NCBI RefSeq assembly: GCF_044197065.1
Contig: NZ_JBIQOI010000003.1
Location: forward strand, 248,001 to 312,000
DNA from: Kluyvera ascorbata_C
GTDB taxonomy: Bacteria > Pseudomonadota > Gammaproteobacteria > Enterobacterales > Enterobacteriaceae
Length of the DNA: 64,000 bases
Direction of reading: 5' to 3'
Part shown: positions 1 to 9,290 of the stretch, in pieces
How the letters are laid out: each line of letters starts with the position of its first letter
Position numbering within the stretch: the stretch's first letter is position 1
Program-made: the position numbers and the translations under genes
The notes under the pieces: model-generated
The model's input: only the letters and a program-made list of their open reading frames with translations
Databases searched by the model: none
What the model was told of the DNA's origin: nothing

Positions 1-1
1 C

Positions 2-634
2 GACCCGCTCACCGCCGACTTTACCTTCACCCTCGCCGCCACCGACTATGCGCTGAAAGCGGTAGTGGTGCCGTTTATCGCCGCGCTGAAGGTGCGCGCG
101 CCGACGATTCGCGTACGGGTGATCCCCGTTGAGCCAGAGCGGCTCACCGCACAGTTTGAGCAAGGGAAAATCGACCTCGCGCTGCTGACCCCCAGCACCA
201 CGCCGGGCGACCTGCACAGCCGCACGCTGTACGAGGAGCGCTACGTCTGCATGCTGCGCGCCGACCATCCCGATGCCCGAGCGCCGCTGAGCCTCGACCG
301 CTTCTGCGCGCTGGAGCATATTCTGGTCTCTTACGAGGGCGAGAGTTTCTGGGGGGTGACCGATGACGCGCTGGCAAAAGTGGGCCGCAAGCGCCGGGTC
401 GGGCTATCGGTAAGCAGCTTCCTGGTGCTGCCGGAAGTACTGGCGGTCAGCGAAATGATTGCCGTGGTGCCGAGCCGCCTTGCCAGCGCGCGCGCGTCAA
501 TCTGCGTGCAGGAGCCGCCGGTGGCGATTCACGGTTTTACCAAAAGTATGGCCTGGCACGAGCGTACGCATCGCGACCCGGCGCAGCAGTGGCTGCGCGA
601 ATTGCTGCATGAGACCAGCCAGCAGGCACTGTAG
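2..634 (+). CDS. LysR-family transcriptional regulator, 3' part (truncated by window edge)
   Basis: The reading frame is open from the first bases and ends at TAG 632-634, so only the effector-binding C-terminal domain is present and the N-terminal helix-turn-helix lies outside the window. The visible protein begins with an alternating strand segment containing the D-Y-A-L-K motif that opens the NodD/LeuO-like type of LysR periplasmic-binding fold, and continues through the usual two alpha/beta lobes to about 210 residues. It lies convergent to uhpT and is separated from it by a BIME. The regulated target and effector cannot be told from this fragment. Confidence 0.8.
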   Translation, partial: DPLTADFTFTLAATDYALKAVVVPFIAALKVRAPTIRVRVIPVEPERLTAQFEQGKIDLALLTPSTTPGDLHSRTLYEERYVCMLRADHPDARAPLSLDRFCALEHILVSYEGESFWGVTDDALAKVGRKRRVGLSVSSFLVLPEVLAVSEMIAVVPSRLASARASICVQEPPVAIHGFTKSMAWHERTHRDPAQQWLRELLHETSQQAL

Positions 635-710
635 GCCGGATAAGCGAAGCGCCATCCGGCAGCATGCCGCATATTGCCGGATGGCGGCGTAAACGCCTTA
701 TCCGGCCTAC
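631..710. repeat. REP/BIME palindrome pair
   Basis: Two facing REP units, one starting GTAGGCCGGATAAGCG and one ending CTTATCCGGCCTAC, enclose a short spacer and form a strong cruciform between two convergent genes. This is the common enterobacterial BIME type. Confidence 0.9.
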
Positions 711-730
711 CGCTCATCAAACCACAGGCA

Positions 731-757
731 TAAAAAAGCCCGGTGCAGAACCGGGCA
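731..757 (-). terminator. uhpT intrinsic terminator
   Basis: A perfect 7-bp stem (GCCCGGT 738-744 with ACCGGGC 750-756) is followed, on the minus strand, by six U residues (732-737). It lies about 20 bases after the uhpT stop codon. Confidence 0.9.
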
Positions 758-776
758 AAGAAGTTACCAAACACAC

Positions 777-2168
777 TTACGCCATTTTTAACTGCTGAAT
801 CTTCTTCTCACGGCGAATTTTACGTTCTTCAAATACCGCGACGATGGCCATCAGGCAGATACAGCCGATAGCGGCGGTATCCAGCGCGGCGAAGGTGCCC
901 GCCCAGCCGGTGAGGCCGAAGATTGGCGTACCGTCGGCAATCATCCCCAGGCCCAGCTTGGCGAAGCTGTCGCCAATCAGGTAAGCGAAGGTGCCTTTGA
1001 TACCATCGGCCGCGCCGATCGCTTTTTTCGGTACGAAGCCTACCGCTGCCACGCCAATCAACAGCTGCGGGCCGAAGACCAGGAAACCGAGGGCGAACAG
1101 CGACGCCAGATAGACGTACTGGTTGCTGGCATGCTGATAAACGCCCAGCGTCGCAATGATTAAAGCCAGCGCTACGCAAGCCACCAGCGCACGACGACCG
1201 TTGGCGAGGTCGGAGAGCCAGCCCCACAGCAGGGTACCCACCAGCGCGCCAACTTCAAACAGGGTAAAGCCCTGAATCGCCACCTCTTTAGAGAGCTTCA
1301 GCTCCTGGAAAGCGTAGACCGTAGACCACTGGTCGATACCGATACGTACCACGTACAGGAAGATATTGGAGAAGCACAGCAGCCAAATAACTTTGTTTTT
1401 CAACACGTACTCAACAAAGATCTGCCACTTGGTCATGTCGTTGTCTTCGGTCTCTTTGTCCTCTTCGCTGATCTCTTCGCCGAACAGCTCTTCCGCTTTG
1501 CCGAGGCCGTAAGATTCCGGGGAGTCGCTACCAAAACGCAGGCCGATAAAGCCCACAATCAGCGCGATGATCGACGGGAAGATAAACATACCGATGACGT
1601 GACCGTCGAACAGAACGTTAGCGCCGAACAGCGCTACGCCTGCGGCACCTGCGCCGCCGAGGTTGTGGGAGATATTCCACATGCCGAGATAGGAACCGCG
1701 CTTGCGGCGAGGCGTCCACTTGGTGATGGTCGAATAGCTGCACGAGCCGCCGGTACTCTGGAAGAAACCGCTCAGGCCGTAGAAGGCAATCATCAGGAAC
1801 AGGCTGGTTGAGCCCGGGCCCATGCTGGCGCTGAAGCCGAGCATACAGATAGCGGAGAGGATTAGCATCAGCGGCAGGAACTGCTTGGTGTTCTTGCCAT
1901 CGGCGTAGTAGGAGACCAGCGTTTTACCCACGCCGTAGGTAATGGAGAAGCCGAGGCCAATCATCCCGAGCTGGGTCATGCTCAGCCCGTAGGTGGAGAT
2001 CATGTCGTTCTGCGCGATGTTAAAGTTCTTACGAATCAGATACATCGTCAGGTAGCCGATAAAGACCACCAGATAGGACTGCATGAACGGTTTGAACCAC
2101 ATTTTGCGCCGCACGTCGAGCGGCAGATCCAGGGTCGGCTTGCGCACCTGGTTTAAGAAGGCCAGCAT
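777..2168 (-). CDS. uhpT: Hexose-6-phosphate:phosphate antiporter UhpT
   Basis: Inner-membrane organophosphate:phosphate antiporter of the major facilitator superfamily, which brings in glucose-6-phosphate and related sugar phosphates in exchange for inorganic phosphate. The 463-residue product has the length of E. coli UhpT and twelve hydrophobic segments. A Y-L-I-R-K-N-F-N stretch in the first segment region (about residues 43-50) is typical of the GlpT/UhpT family. The acidic central loop (about residues 225-245) separates the two six-helix halves. The ATG at 2168 is preceded by the strong ribosome-binding site AGGAGAT. The gene lies downstream of uhpABC but is transcribed from its own promoter, which UhpA activates in E. 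coli; fosfomycin also enters by this route. Confidence 0.97.
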   Translation of the reverse strand: MLAFLNQVRKPTLDLPLDVRRKMWFKPFMQSYLVVFIGYLTMYLIRKNFNIAQNDMISTYGLSMTQLGMIGLGFSITYGVGKTLVSYYADGKNTKQFLPLMLILSAICMLGFSASMGPGSTSLFLMIAFYGLSGFFQSTGGSCSYSTITKWTPRRKRGSYLGMWNISHNLGGAGAAGVALFGANVLFDGHVIGMFIFPSIIALIVGFIGLRFGSDSPESYGLGKAEELFGEEISEEDKETEDNDMTKWQIFVEYVLKNKVIWLLCFSNIFLYVVRIGIDQWSTVYAFQELKLSKEVAIQGFTLFEVGALVGTLLWGWLSDLANGRRALVACVALALIIATLGVYQHASNQYVYLASLFALGFLVFGPQLLIGVAAVGFVPKKAIGAADGIKGTFAYLIGDSFAKLGLGMIADGTPIFGLTGWAGTFAALDTAAIGCICLMAIVAVFEERKIRREKKIQQLKMA

Positions 2169-2306
2169 GGGTATCTCCTGATTTTTATACCTGCGTGATA
2201 GCCGGTATTGTAAAAATCAGCGACGCGTCTGGCCTGAGACACCGTCCAGGTGAAACCGGGAAAATTTCCTAGTTTTACGCCATTCGTCTTAGAAAGGTGA
2301 AGCGGG
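2169..2306 (-). promoter_or_regulatory. uhpT promoter region between uhpC and uhpT
   Basis: The 138-bp gap between the uhpC stop and the uhpT start is where, in E. coli, phosphorylated UhpA and CRP activate uhpT. A small hairpin (GAAGCG/CGCTTC, 2299-2315) sits on the uhpC stop codon and may end the uhpABC transcript. I did not assign individual UhpA boxes. Placement rests on synteny. Confidence 0.5.
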
Positions 2307-3626
2307 TCACGCTTCTCGCGGTGCCTGGGCGTTTAAGAACGGCAGCAGCAGCAGCGCCGAGATGCCCGCCGCAATGGCAATCACCACGAAGAACCCGGTC
2401 CAGTGCCACACCTCCATCACCTTCGCCAGCGGCCAGCCAGAGAGCGACGCGCCGAGGTAGGCAAACAGGCCAACAAAACCGGTGGCCGCGCCCGCCGCCT
2501 CTTTGTGCGAGCACTCCGCCGCCGCCATGCCGATGAGCATTTGCGGGCCGAAGACGAAGAACCCGGTGGTGAAGAAGCACGCCGCCTGCATCACGTAGCT
2601 GGCGAACGGCATCAGCCACAGCGAGCCCACCGAGAGCAAAATCCCGGCGGCGAAAATCAGGTTCATCGGCCCACGGTTGCCGTTGAACAGTTTGTCCGAA
2701 CCCCAGCCCGCGACCAGCGCGCCGATAAATCCGCCCAGCTCAAACATGGTTACCGCGGTGTTCGCCGTCACCAGATCGACGCCCAGCGTCTCGGACATGT
2801 ACAGGTTGCCCCAATCGTTGATCGCCGCGCGCACCACGTACACCAGCACGTAGCACAGCGACAGCAGCCAGATGTAGGGGTTGAGCAGTACGTAGCGGGT
2901 GAAGATCTCTTTGCGCGTCAGACCCGCCCCTTCCTGCTGTTGGGCGATTTCCAGCTCGTCGTGCCGCCAGTCGCCAATCGGCGGCAGACCAATGGTCTGC
3001 GGACGGTCGCGCAGCCGCCAGCAGAGAAACAGGCCGACCACAATCGCCAGGGTTCCAGCGATGGTCATCCCCGCACGCCAGCCGTAGTGCAGCGCCGCCG
3101 CCCCCATCACGATTGGGATTAATGCCCCGCCGACGTTGTGCGCGGTATTCCAGATGGCCCACCAGCCGCCGCGCTCGTTGCGCGAGTACCAGGCGGTGAG
3201 CAAGCGGGCGCACACTGGCGCGCCCCAGCCCTGGAAGAAGGCGTTCAGCGCCCACAGCAGGGCAAAGGTCCACAGTGAAGTGGAGAAACCGAACAGGATG
3301 TTGACCACCCCGGTGGCAATCAGCCCAATGCCCATAAAATAGCGGGCGTTGGAGCGGTCGCTGACGATGCCGGAGATAAACTTCGACAGCCCATAGGTGA
3401 TGTAAAACAGCGTCGCCAGCAGGCCGATATCGCTGCGGGTCAGCACGCCGGTGGTGAGAATTTCCGGCACCGCGGCGTTGAAGCTTTTGCGGGTGAAGTA
3501 AAACAGCGCGTAGCCAAGCCAGATGGTCAGCAGGATATGCCGCCGCCAGTAGCGGTATTGCGCATCCACTTCCTGCTTGTCGGTGATACGCGGGGCGTTA
3601 GCCGGAGCCTTGAGAAATTGAAACAT
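2307..3626 (-). CDS. uhpC: Membrane sensor UhpC for external glucose-6-phosphate
   Basis: UhpC is a UhpT-like major facilitator protein that acts as the receptor for external glucose-6-phosphate and works with the kinase UhpB in the inner membrane. At 439 residues it equals the E. coli protein in length and shows the family's twelve hydrophobic segments and the early Y-F-T-R-K-S-F-N motif (about residues 43-50), the counterpart of the UhpT signature. It is the last gene of uhpABC: its ATG (3626) follows the uhpB stop by nine bases, after an AAGGAA ribosome-binding site. The pairing with UhpB makes a transport-only role unlikely. Confidence 0.95.
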   Translation of the reverse strand: MFQFLKAPANAPRITDKQEVDAQYRYWRRHILLTIWLGYALFYFTRKSFNAAVPEILTTGVLTRSDIGLLATLFYITYGLSKFISGIVSDRSNARYFMGIGLIATGVVNILFGFSTSLWTFALLWALNAFFQGWGAPVCARLLTAWYSRNERGGWWAIWNTAHNVGGALIPIVMGAAALHYGWRAGMTIAGTLAIVVGLFLCWRLRDRPQTIGLPPIGDWRHDELEIAQQQEGAGLTRKEIFTRYVLLNPYIWLLSLCYVLVYVVRAAINDWGNLYMSETLGVDLVTANTAVTMFELGGFIGALVAGWGSDKLFNGNRGPMNLIFAAGILLSVGSLWLMPFASYVMQAACFFTTGFFVFGPQMLIGMAAAECSHKEAAGAATGFVGLFAYLGASLSGWPLAKVMEVWHWTGFFVVIAIAAGISALLLLPFLNAQAPREA

Positions 3627-3635
3627 CGCCGTTCC

Positions 3636-5138
3636 TTACACGTAGCGCAGAGGCAAAGAGACGCTGACCCGCGTGCCGTGCATGCAGGAGATAGTGAGCG
3701 AGCCGCCGAGCGCGGTCACCCGCTCGCGCATGCCGGTGAGGCCAAAGCCCTGTTGATTCGAGCCCGGCGGCAGGCCGCTGCCGTCGTCTTCCATCATCAG
3801 CATCAGCCGTTCATCCTGTTGCCAGCCCTGTAGCGTCACCGCGCTGGCGTTGGCGTGCTTCACAATATTGTTGAGCCCTTCCTGGCAGACGCGGAACAGC
3901 GTCACGCGCTGGCTTTCGCTCAGCGTTGATTCATCAATTCGCCAGTCGAGGTGGCTGACGATACCCCGGCTTTCCAGCTCCATTTCACGCATCAGCGAGC
4001 GAATGGCCTGCTCCAGCGAGAGGTCGTCAAGCTGGCGCGGGCGCAGCCGACCCAGCAGGCGGCGCACGGCGTCGTAAACGCCCAGCGAAAGCTGCTCGAT
4101 ATGCGCCCCGCTCTGCTTCACGCCCGCGTTCTCCGGGGCCAGCCGCTGTACGATCCCGGCCTGAGTGCGGATGGCGGTGATGGTCTGCCCGATATCGTCA
4201 TGCAGCTCGCGCGCCACGTCGCGGCGCACGCTCTCTTCGGTTTCCAGCAGACGCTCCGCCAGCCGGTGGTTGCGCGCCAGTTCGTTTTGCAGAGATTGGT
4301 TAAGCTCACGCAGCCGCTGAATACCCGCGCCAAGCAGCAGTCCGGTCAAGCTTTGCGCCAACAGCGAGAGCAGTAAATCAACGGGGTGATCGTGCCAGGT
4401 CTGGCTGGCAATCAGGGCGATGGCGTTCATCAGGGTGGCAATCAGCGCCCCCTGCCAGCCGTAGTGCCAGGCCAGCGCGATAATCGGTAACGCGAGGCAG
4501 AACGGGGTGAAGCGCGAGAGTTCTTCGGGCAAACCAAGCTGTAGCCACAGGCTGACGGTAAATAGCAGCAGATACCAGACCAGATGCCGCCCGCGCCAGT
4601 TCACCGGCTGCGATACCAGCGCCGGGCCGAGCGGCAGCCAGGTGGTGCTGGTAAGGTAGTGCCAGAACACGAGGCAGATAGGCGCCAGCGTCAGCCCGCC
4701 GGTTAAGGTCAGCAGCAGCGCGTTAAGCGCCGCCTCTCCCTGCCACAGCCAGGGCAAAGATTGCAGCAGCGCCGCCGCGGTGAGCGCCGCGCCCTGGAGC
4801 AGCAGCGTGCGCCAGTCGCGCTGATGGCGATAGCGGGAAATCAACGCCACCGGCAGCAGCGTCAGCGCGCTTCCGGTCATCAATAATAACGCGTGGTCCA
4901 GCGCCACTTCCTGCGCCAGCCAGTAAATCAGTAACCACTCCGCGCCTATCAGCACCGGCCAGTAACCGCGCGGGCATTGCAGCATAAGCCCCAGACGCAG
5001 ACCGAACGGGAACAGCAGCACCGCCAGCGCCGGGTGTTCCACAAGGTGCAGGCTGATACTCCACAGGCAGAACCACGCGGCGGAGAAGATAAAGAAACAG
5101 GCGACAACGGTAATACACCGCGAAAAGACGCTATTCAT
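3636..5138 (-). CDS. uhpB: Sensor histidine kinase UhpB
   Basis: Inner-membrane histidine kinase of the NarX/UhpB type that, with UhpC, phosphorylates UhpA. The N-terminal 270 residues form a multi-helix MASE1-like membrane domain. They are followed by a HisKA_3 dimerisation domain whose E-L-H-D-D-I-G motif carries the phospho-acceptor His313, and then a short HATPase_c domain with D-D-G-S-G-L near the C terminus. I chose the ATG at 5138, giving the 500 residues known for E. coli; a GTG lies one codon upstream. This start overlaps the uhpA stop by one base (TGATG), implying translational coupling. Confidence 0.95.
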   Translation of the reverse strand: MNSVFSRCITVVACFFIFSAAWFCLWSISLHLVEHPALAVLLFPFGLRLGLMLQCPRGYWPVLIGAEWLLIYWLAQEVALDHALLLMTGSALTLLPVALISRYRHQRDWRTLLLQGAALTAAALLQSLPWLWQGEAALNALLLTLTGGLTLAPICLVFWHYLTSTTWLPLGPALVSQPVNWRGRHLVWYLLLFTVSLWLQLGLPEELSRFTPFCLALPIIALAWHYGWQGALIATLMNAIALIASQTWHDHPVDLLLSLLAQSLTGLLLGAGIQRLRELNQSLQNELARNHRLAERLLETEESVRRDVARELHDDIGQTITAIRTQAGIVQRLAPENAGVKQSGAHIEQLSLGVYDAVRRLLGRLRPRQLDDLSLEQAIRSLMREMELESRGIVSHLDWRIDESTLSESQRVTLFRVCQEGLNNIVKHANASAVTLQGWQQDERLMLMMEDDGSGLPPGSNQQGFGLTGMRERVTALGGSLTISCMHGTRVSVSLPLRYV

Positions 5139-5728
5139 CACCAGCCGTCAAACATGCGGCGCGCCAGCTCGACGTCGTTGCTGACGCCCAGCTTTTCCAT
5201 CAGGTTAGCGCGATGAACGTGTACCGTTTTCGGCGACAAGCCCAGCTCAGCGGCAATCTCTTTTACCGCCATCCCCTGTGCCAGCTTTTCCGCTACCTGA
5301 CGTTCGCGTTTGGTCAGCGGGTCCTGACGACCTGCCGCCAGCTTGACGGCGATATCCGGCGTTAAGTAGCAGCCGCCGGTCGCCACGGTGTGGACCGCCG
5401 CAATCAGTTCGTCCGGGCTACAGCGTTTGGAGAGAAACCCGCGCGCACCCGCGTTCAGCGCCTGCTCGACCAGCGCCGGGCTGTCGTGAACGGAGAGCAT
5501 GATAATTGCCATACCTTTCGGCAGTTGGCTGAGCAGCTCAAGGCCGGAGATATCCGGCATCGAGATATCGCAGATACAGACCTGCACGCCGCGCCCCGGT
5601 AGCCCCGCCAGCGCTTCGCGACCGGAACCAAATTCGGCGACCACCTGCAAATCAGGCTCAAGGCCGAGCAGTTGGGCAAAGCCAGAGCGAACGATAGTGT
5701 GGTCGTCGATAAGGGCTACGGTGATCAT
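5138..5728 (-). CDS. uhpA: Response regulator UhpA
   Basis: Cytoplasmic response regulator that activates uhpT after phosphorylation by UhpB. The receiver domain carries the acidic pair D8-D9, the phospho-acceptor Asp54 in C-D-I-S-M-P-D, and a conserved Lys near residue 100. A LuxR-type helix-turn-helix occupies about residues 135-190 (L-T-K-R-E-R-Q-V start). The ATG at 5728 gives 196 residues, the E. coli length; the frame stays open upstream, but that part runs into the REP repeat and is not conserved sequence. Confidence 0.96.
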   Translation of the reverse strand: MITVALIDDHTIVRSGFAQLLGLEPDLQVVAEFGSGREALAGLPGRGVQVCICDISMPDISGLELLSQLPKGMAIIMLSVHDSPALVEQALNAGARGFLSKRCSPDELIAAVHTVATGGCYLTPDIAVKLAAGRQDPLTKRERQVAEKLAQGMAVKEIAAELGLSPKTVHVHRANLMEKLGVSNDVELARRMFDGW

Positions 5729-5752
5729 GGGTTTGTCCTGGAACTGGGAAAC

Positions 5753-5825
5753 GCCTGATGGCGCTGCGCTTATCAGGCCTACAAGACGGTAGGCTGGATA
5801 AGGCGTTAACGCCGCCATCCGGCAA
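5753..5825. repeat. REP/BIME between uhpA and ilvN
   Basis: A GCCTGATGGCGCTGCGCTTA REP unit faces a GCTGGATAAGGCG/GCCATCCGGC unit across a short spacer. It lies between the ilvN stop and the uhpA promoter region. Confidence 0.9.
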
Positions 5826-5874
5826 AGGCGCTTACCTTAACGATAAGCGCCCTGGTGTTCAAGTCTTGAGCGGA

Positions 5875-6165
5875 CTACTCGAAGAAGACGCTTATCTTGT
5901 TGAACATCGACGGGTCGGACTGGTTGCGAGTCACTTTCACCACGTCTTCCAGTTTGTCGATTTGGCTAATCATCTGCTCGAGCCGCTGATCGTCGTTGAC
6001 CAATAGCCAAATGCGGCTCTGATCGCTGTCGTGAATCGGCAGACAGAGAATGCCCTCCACGTTGAAGGCGCGACGGGCAAAGAGCCCGCAGACGTGGGTC
6101 ATTACGCCCGGGTGGTTGCGTACGGTGAGTTCCAGAATAACGTTATCATGAGTCTGTTGTTGCAT
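5875..6165 (-). CDS. ilvN: Acetolactate synthase I regulatory subunit IlvN
   Basis: Small subunit of acetohydroxyacid synthase I. It binds valine and stimulates and feedback-inhibits the IlvB catalytic subunit in the first common step of branched-chain amino acid synthesis. The 96 residues form one ACT domain, beginning at the conserved [14 protein letters not shown] segment (about residues 11-24), the valine-binding turn. The gene starts three bases after the ilvB stop and has the E. coli length, so the two subunits are made from one message. Confidence 0.96.
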   Translation of the reverse strand: MQQQTHDNVILELTVRNHPGVMTHVCGLFARRAFNVEGILCLPIHDSDQSRIWLLVNDDQRLEQMISQIDKLEDVVKVTRNQSDPSMFNKISVFFE

Positions 6166-6168
6166 GGC

Positions 6169-7857
6169 TTATTCCCCCACCATTTCGGTATTTGCCGCAC
6201 CCGGCGGCACCATCGGATACACTTTTTCTTCTGCGTCGATGCGTACGTGAATCAACGCCGGGCCCGGACGATTGATAATCGCCTGCAGCGCCGCCTGCGG
6301 GTCGGCTTCAGTATTCAAATCGCAGGTTTCCAGACCGAACCCGGCGGCAATCTGCATAAAGTTAATCATGCCTGGGTAGGTGGCGGCGAATACGCCCTGT
6401 TTGTAGAACAGGCTCTGCTGCTGGTGTACCAGACCCAGCGCCTGGTTGTTCATCAGGATAATTTTCACATCCAGCTGATTTTCCGCCGCCGTCGCCATCT
6501 CCTGAATATTCATCATCAGGCTGCCGTCACCGGAGAAGCACAGCACTTTTTTGTCCGGGTTGGCTAACGCCGCGCCGATAGCCGCAGGCAGGCCAAAGCC
6601 CATGGTGCCGAGGCCGCCGGAGGTCAGCCACTGGCGAGGACGGTTCAGCGGGTAAGCCTGCGCCACCCACATCTGGTGCTGACCAACGTCGGTGGTAATA
6701 ATCGCGGTGTCGTCAACGCAGGCCGCCGCGGCGTTAATCAAGCCGTAGTGGCTGAGTGGGTCACCCGCTTCAGGAATGGCACCAGGGAACTCTTGTTGCA
6801 GTTCAGCCACTTTGCCACGCCACTCGTCGCGCGGCTGGGCGTCGATTTGCGGCAGCAGCTGGGCCAGCACGTCATCCACGTCCGCCTGAATCGCCACGTG
6901 AGCCTGTTTGATTTTACCCAGTTCGGCGCGGTCGATATCGACGTGGATAATCTTCGCGTTCGGACAGAACTCCGCCACTTTACCGGTCGCCCGGTCATCA
7001 AAACGCGCACCTAAAACCACCAGTAAATCAGACTGTTGAAGGATGAAATTGGTGCTGCGCGCGCCGTGCATCCCCAGCATGCCTAACGACAGCGGGTGTG
7101 CTTTTGGCAGCATGCCCAGCGCCATCAGGGTCATGGTGGTCGGCAGGTTGGCTTTTTCCGCCAGTTCGCGCACGCGTTCCGGCGCGTTGATAACGCCGCC
7201 GCCCAGATAGAGCACCGGGCGCTGTGCGGCGTTGATCATCGCCGCCGCTGCGCTCACGCTCTCGGCGCTGAATTCCGGCGTTGCTGCGCGGCCGCCGGGT
7301 TCTGGCAGTTCGCTGATATCGATTTCCGCGGTCTGAACGTCCTTAGGAATGTCTATCCACACCGGGCCAGGGCGGCCTGACTGGGCAATCCGGAAAGCAT
7401 CAGCAATAACCTGAGGTAATTCATTGATGTTGCGGACTAAATAGTTGTGTTTAGTGATGGGGATAGAGATACCGTAGGTGTCGACTTCCTGGAACGCGTC
7501 GGTGCCGATTAACGACGAGGCTACCTGACCGGTGATACACACCAGCGGAATGGAGTCGAGGCGCGCATCGGCGATGGCGGTCACCAGGTTGGTCGCGCCC
7601 GGCCCGCTACAGGCCATGCACACCGCCGGTTTGCCGTGGGTTCGCGCCATGCCCTGGGCGATAAAGCCCGCGCCCTGCTCGTGTCGCGCCAGAATATGAC
7701 GGATCTGCGTGCTCTGGCTTAAGGCGTCGTACAGCGGAAGCACCGTGCCGCCGGGGATGCCGGTCACCATGGTGATACCCTGGCGTTCCAGTAAATGAAC
7801 GATTAATTGCGCGCCGGTAAAACGCGTGGTCTGTGATGTTGTGCCCGAACTTGCCAT
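6169..7857 (-). CDS. ilvB: Acetolactate synthase I catalytic subunit IlvB
   Basis: Thiamine-diphosphate enzyme that condenses two pyruvates to acetolactate, or pyruvate with 2-ketobutyrate. The 562-residue protein shows the three-domain acetohydroxyacid synthase plan. The catalytic Glu60 lies in R-H-E-Q-G-A in the N-terminal domain. The central FAD-binding domain follows, and the C-terminal thiamine-diphosphate motif runs from G-D-G-S (443-446) to N-N (470-471). It lies behind the ivbL leader, whose attenuator controls it, and ahead of ilvN. This is the valine-sensitive isozyme I. Confidence 0.97.
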   Translation of the reverse strand: MASSGTTSQTTRFTGAQLIVHLLERQGITMVTGIPGGTVLPLYDALSQSTQIRHILARHEQGAGFIAQGMARTHGKPAVCMACSGPGATNLVTAIADARLDSIPLVCITGQVASSLIGTDAFQEVDTYGISIPITKHNYLVRNINELPQVIADAFRIAQSGRPGPVWIDIPKDVQTAEIDISELPEPGGRAATPEFSAESVSAAAAMINAAQRPVLYLGGGVINAPERVRELAEKANLPTTMTLMALGMLPKAHPLSLGMLGMHGARSTNFILQQSDLLVVLGARFDDRATGKVAEFCPNAKIIHVDIDRAELGKIKQAHVAIQADVDDVLAQLLPQIDAQPRDEWRGKVAELQQEFPGAIPEAGDPLSHYGLINAAAACVDDTAIITTDVGQHQMWVAQAYPLNRPRQWLTSGGLGTMGFGLPAAIGAALANPDKKVLCFSGDGSLMMNIQEMATAAENQLDVKIILMNNQALGLVHQQQSLFYKQGVFAATYPGMINFMQIAAGFGLETCDLNTEADPQAALQAIINRPGPALIHVRIDAEEKVYPMVPPGAANTEMVGE

Positions 7858-7900
7858 GCTCCAGTCCTTATTATTCTGGGCCGACTATCCGGAGGGGGCT

Positions 7901-7945
7901 AGAAACTAAAAACCCCGCCCGGTTTGCGCCGGCGGGGTTTGGAAT
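7901..7945 (-). terminator. ilvB attenuator (terminator hairpin after ivbL)
   Basis: On the minus strand a GC-rich stem (AACCCCGCC pairing with GGCGGGGTT, 7911-7941) is followed by a U-rich stretch just before the ilvB start. With the valine-coding leader peptide upstream, this is the attenuator of the ivbL-ilvBN operon: stalling at Val codons favours readthrough. Confidence 0.9.
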
Positions 7946-7962
7946 CGTGTGTGTTCCTGACC

Positions 7963-8061
7963 CTACGGCGCATTGCCGACGACCACCACCACACGCACGA
8001 CGACCACCGCGGCTGGTAGCGCGGTTTTTAGTAGGGTCGAAGTCAGCATTGATGGGGTCAT
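7963..8061 (-). CDS. ivbL: ilvBN operon leader peptide IvbL
   Basis: A 32-residue leader peptide whose second half is four valines, an arginine and five valines, followed by G-N-A-P. It is translated to sense charged tRNA-Val (and tRNA-Leu) and controls the attenuator 18 bases downstream. The chosen ATG (8061) yields 32 residues, the E. coli IvbL length, and follows an AGACCC-rich weak ribosome-binding region. A longer open frame upstream has no conserved sequence and would cross the promoter. Confidence 0.93.
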   Translation of the reverse strand: MTPSMLTSTLLKTALPAAVVVVRVVVVVGNAP

Positions 8062-8281
8062 TAAGGGTCTTCTCTCAATTCGTTTAGTGAATTTATACAA
8101 ACACAGCTTATTCAGGCTGACAATGGAAATATTTTCATCTGCGTAAAAATGCGTCAAAGATCACGTTTCCGCGCAAAGGGGATTCTGCCGATCTGTCCTG
8201 TTTTGCCCCTATTTCTGGCCTTGGTCGCCGTCGATAAGCTGTGTTACGTTTTGCTGAAATACCCCCAGGCAACGTATTCTC
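8062..8281 (-). promoter_or_regulatory. ivbL-ilvBN promoter region, divergent from the EamA gene
   Basis: The 220-bp gap separates divergent ivbL and the EamA permease gene. On the minus strand a TATAAAT -10-like hexamer lies at 8091-8097, about 30 bases before the leader start, with TTGTCA further upstream as a possible -35. In E. coli a tisB-istR toxin/antitoxin RNA pair occupies the corresponding gap, but I find no TisB-like short frame here. Confidence 0.45.
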
Positions 8282-9115
8282 ATGACGCTTTCTGTTTTCT
8301 GCATTTTGCTGTTTGCCGCACTTTTGCACGCCAGCTGGAACGCCATCGTGAAGGCGGGAAACGACAAACTCTATTCTGCTATTGGCGTCACCGGGTCCGC
8401 GGCGCTTATCGCACTACTGCTGTTGCCCTTCGCGCCTGCGCCCTCGGCGGCCAGCATGCCGTTTATGGTGGCTTCCACCGTATTGCAGGTGATCTACACC
8501 GTACTGGTGGCAAAGACCTATCAGATTTCCGATATGAGCCAGACCTACCCGCTGATGCGCGGCACCGCGCCGCTGCTGGTGGCCATCATCAGCGTGCTGT
8601 TTCTTGGCGAGAGCCTCTCTACGCTGGCGTGGTGCGGAATAGCGGTTATCTGTACGGCGATCCTGGGAATGGCGTTCAATGGTCGAGGGGGTTCGCAGCG
8701 CGGCGTGATGTTAGCGCTGCTGAACGCCTGGATTATTGCCGGTTATACCCTGATCGACGGTACCGGCGTGCGCCTTTCTGACACCGCGCTGGGCTATACG
8801 CTGTGGTCGTTTTTCCTCAACGGTTCCAGCCTGCTGTGCTGGGCGATGATCGCCCGCCGCCGCGAAGCCTCGCGCTATCTGGTTCAGCACTGGAAAAAAG
8901 GCCTGATGGGCGGCATGGGGACGATGGGCTCCTACGGTCTGGCGCTGTGGGCGATGACCCAGGCTCCGCTGGCGGTGGTCGCCGCGCTACGTGAAAGCTC
9001 GATTCTGTTCGGCGCGCTGATCGCCTGGCTGCTGCTCAAAGAACGGGTCGCCGGGCTGCGCCTGGTGGCCGCTGGCGGTATCGCCGCGGGTGCCATTCTG
9101 CTGCGTCTCTCCTGA
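8282..9115 (+). CDS. EamA/DMT-superfamily permease
   Basis: A 277-residue integral membrane protein with ten predicted hydrophobic segments arranged as two EamA repeats (about residues 1-140 and 145-277). The second half carries the typical end-of-repeat sequence with A-A-L-R-E-S-S-I-L-F-G-A followed by L-L-L-K-E-R. It belongs to the drug/metabolite transporter superfamily, whose members export amino acids, nucleotides or drugs. Neither substrate nor direction can be read from the sequence. It stands between divergent ivbL and co-directional emrD, 175 bases apart, probably as its own unit. Confidence 0.85.
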   Translation: MTLSVFCILLFAALLHASWNAIVKAGNDKLYSAIGVTGSAALIALLLLPFAPAPSAASMPFMVASTVLQVIYTVLVAKTYQISDMSQTYPLMRGTAPLLVAIISVLFLGESLSTLAWCGIAVICTAILGMAFNGRGGSQRGVMLALLNAWIIAGYTLIDGTGVRLSDTALGYTLWSFFLNGSSLLCWAMIARRREASRYLVQHWKKGLMGGMGTMGSYGLALWAMTQAPLAVVAALRESSILFGALIAWLLLKERVAGLRLVAAGGIAAGAILLRLS

Positions 9116-9290
9116 CGCAACTGGCAACTATTGTTGCCGTTTACGTGTATAAATCCTGCCTGCATCACACATTCCATTTACATGACATGTGATTAAATTG
9201 TCATCTCATTGTGGTAGATTCCTCTCGCTTTTAGCGCAATTCCCGGACATTTATTCTTATAAACCCAATTTTTATAAAGTTATCAGCGAA

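Noticed and set aside
2403..3122. Plus-strand frame of 239 codons opposite uhpC
   Set aside because: Its translation is rich in Arg, Gln and His, typical of an antisense shadow of a membrane protein gene, and uhpC is clearly real.
5729..5818. Upstream extension of uhpA
   Set aside because: The 30 extra codons are REP sequence; the conserved protein starts at M-I-T-V. Similar extensions before phoU, pstB, dnaA, emrD and dsdC were dropped for the same reason.
8149..8781. Frame of 210 codons overlapping the start of the EamA permease
   Set aside because: It overlaps the permease in another frame, has low-complexity Arg/Ala composition and no recognisable family.
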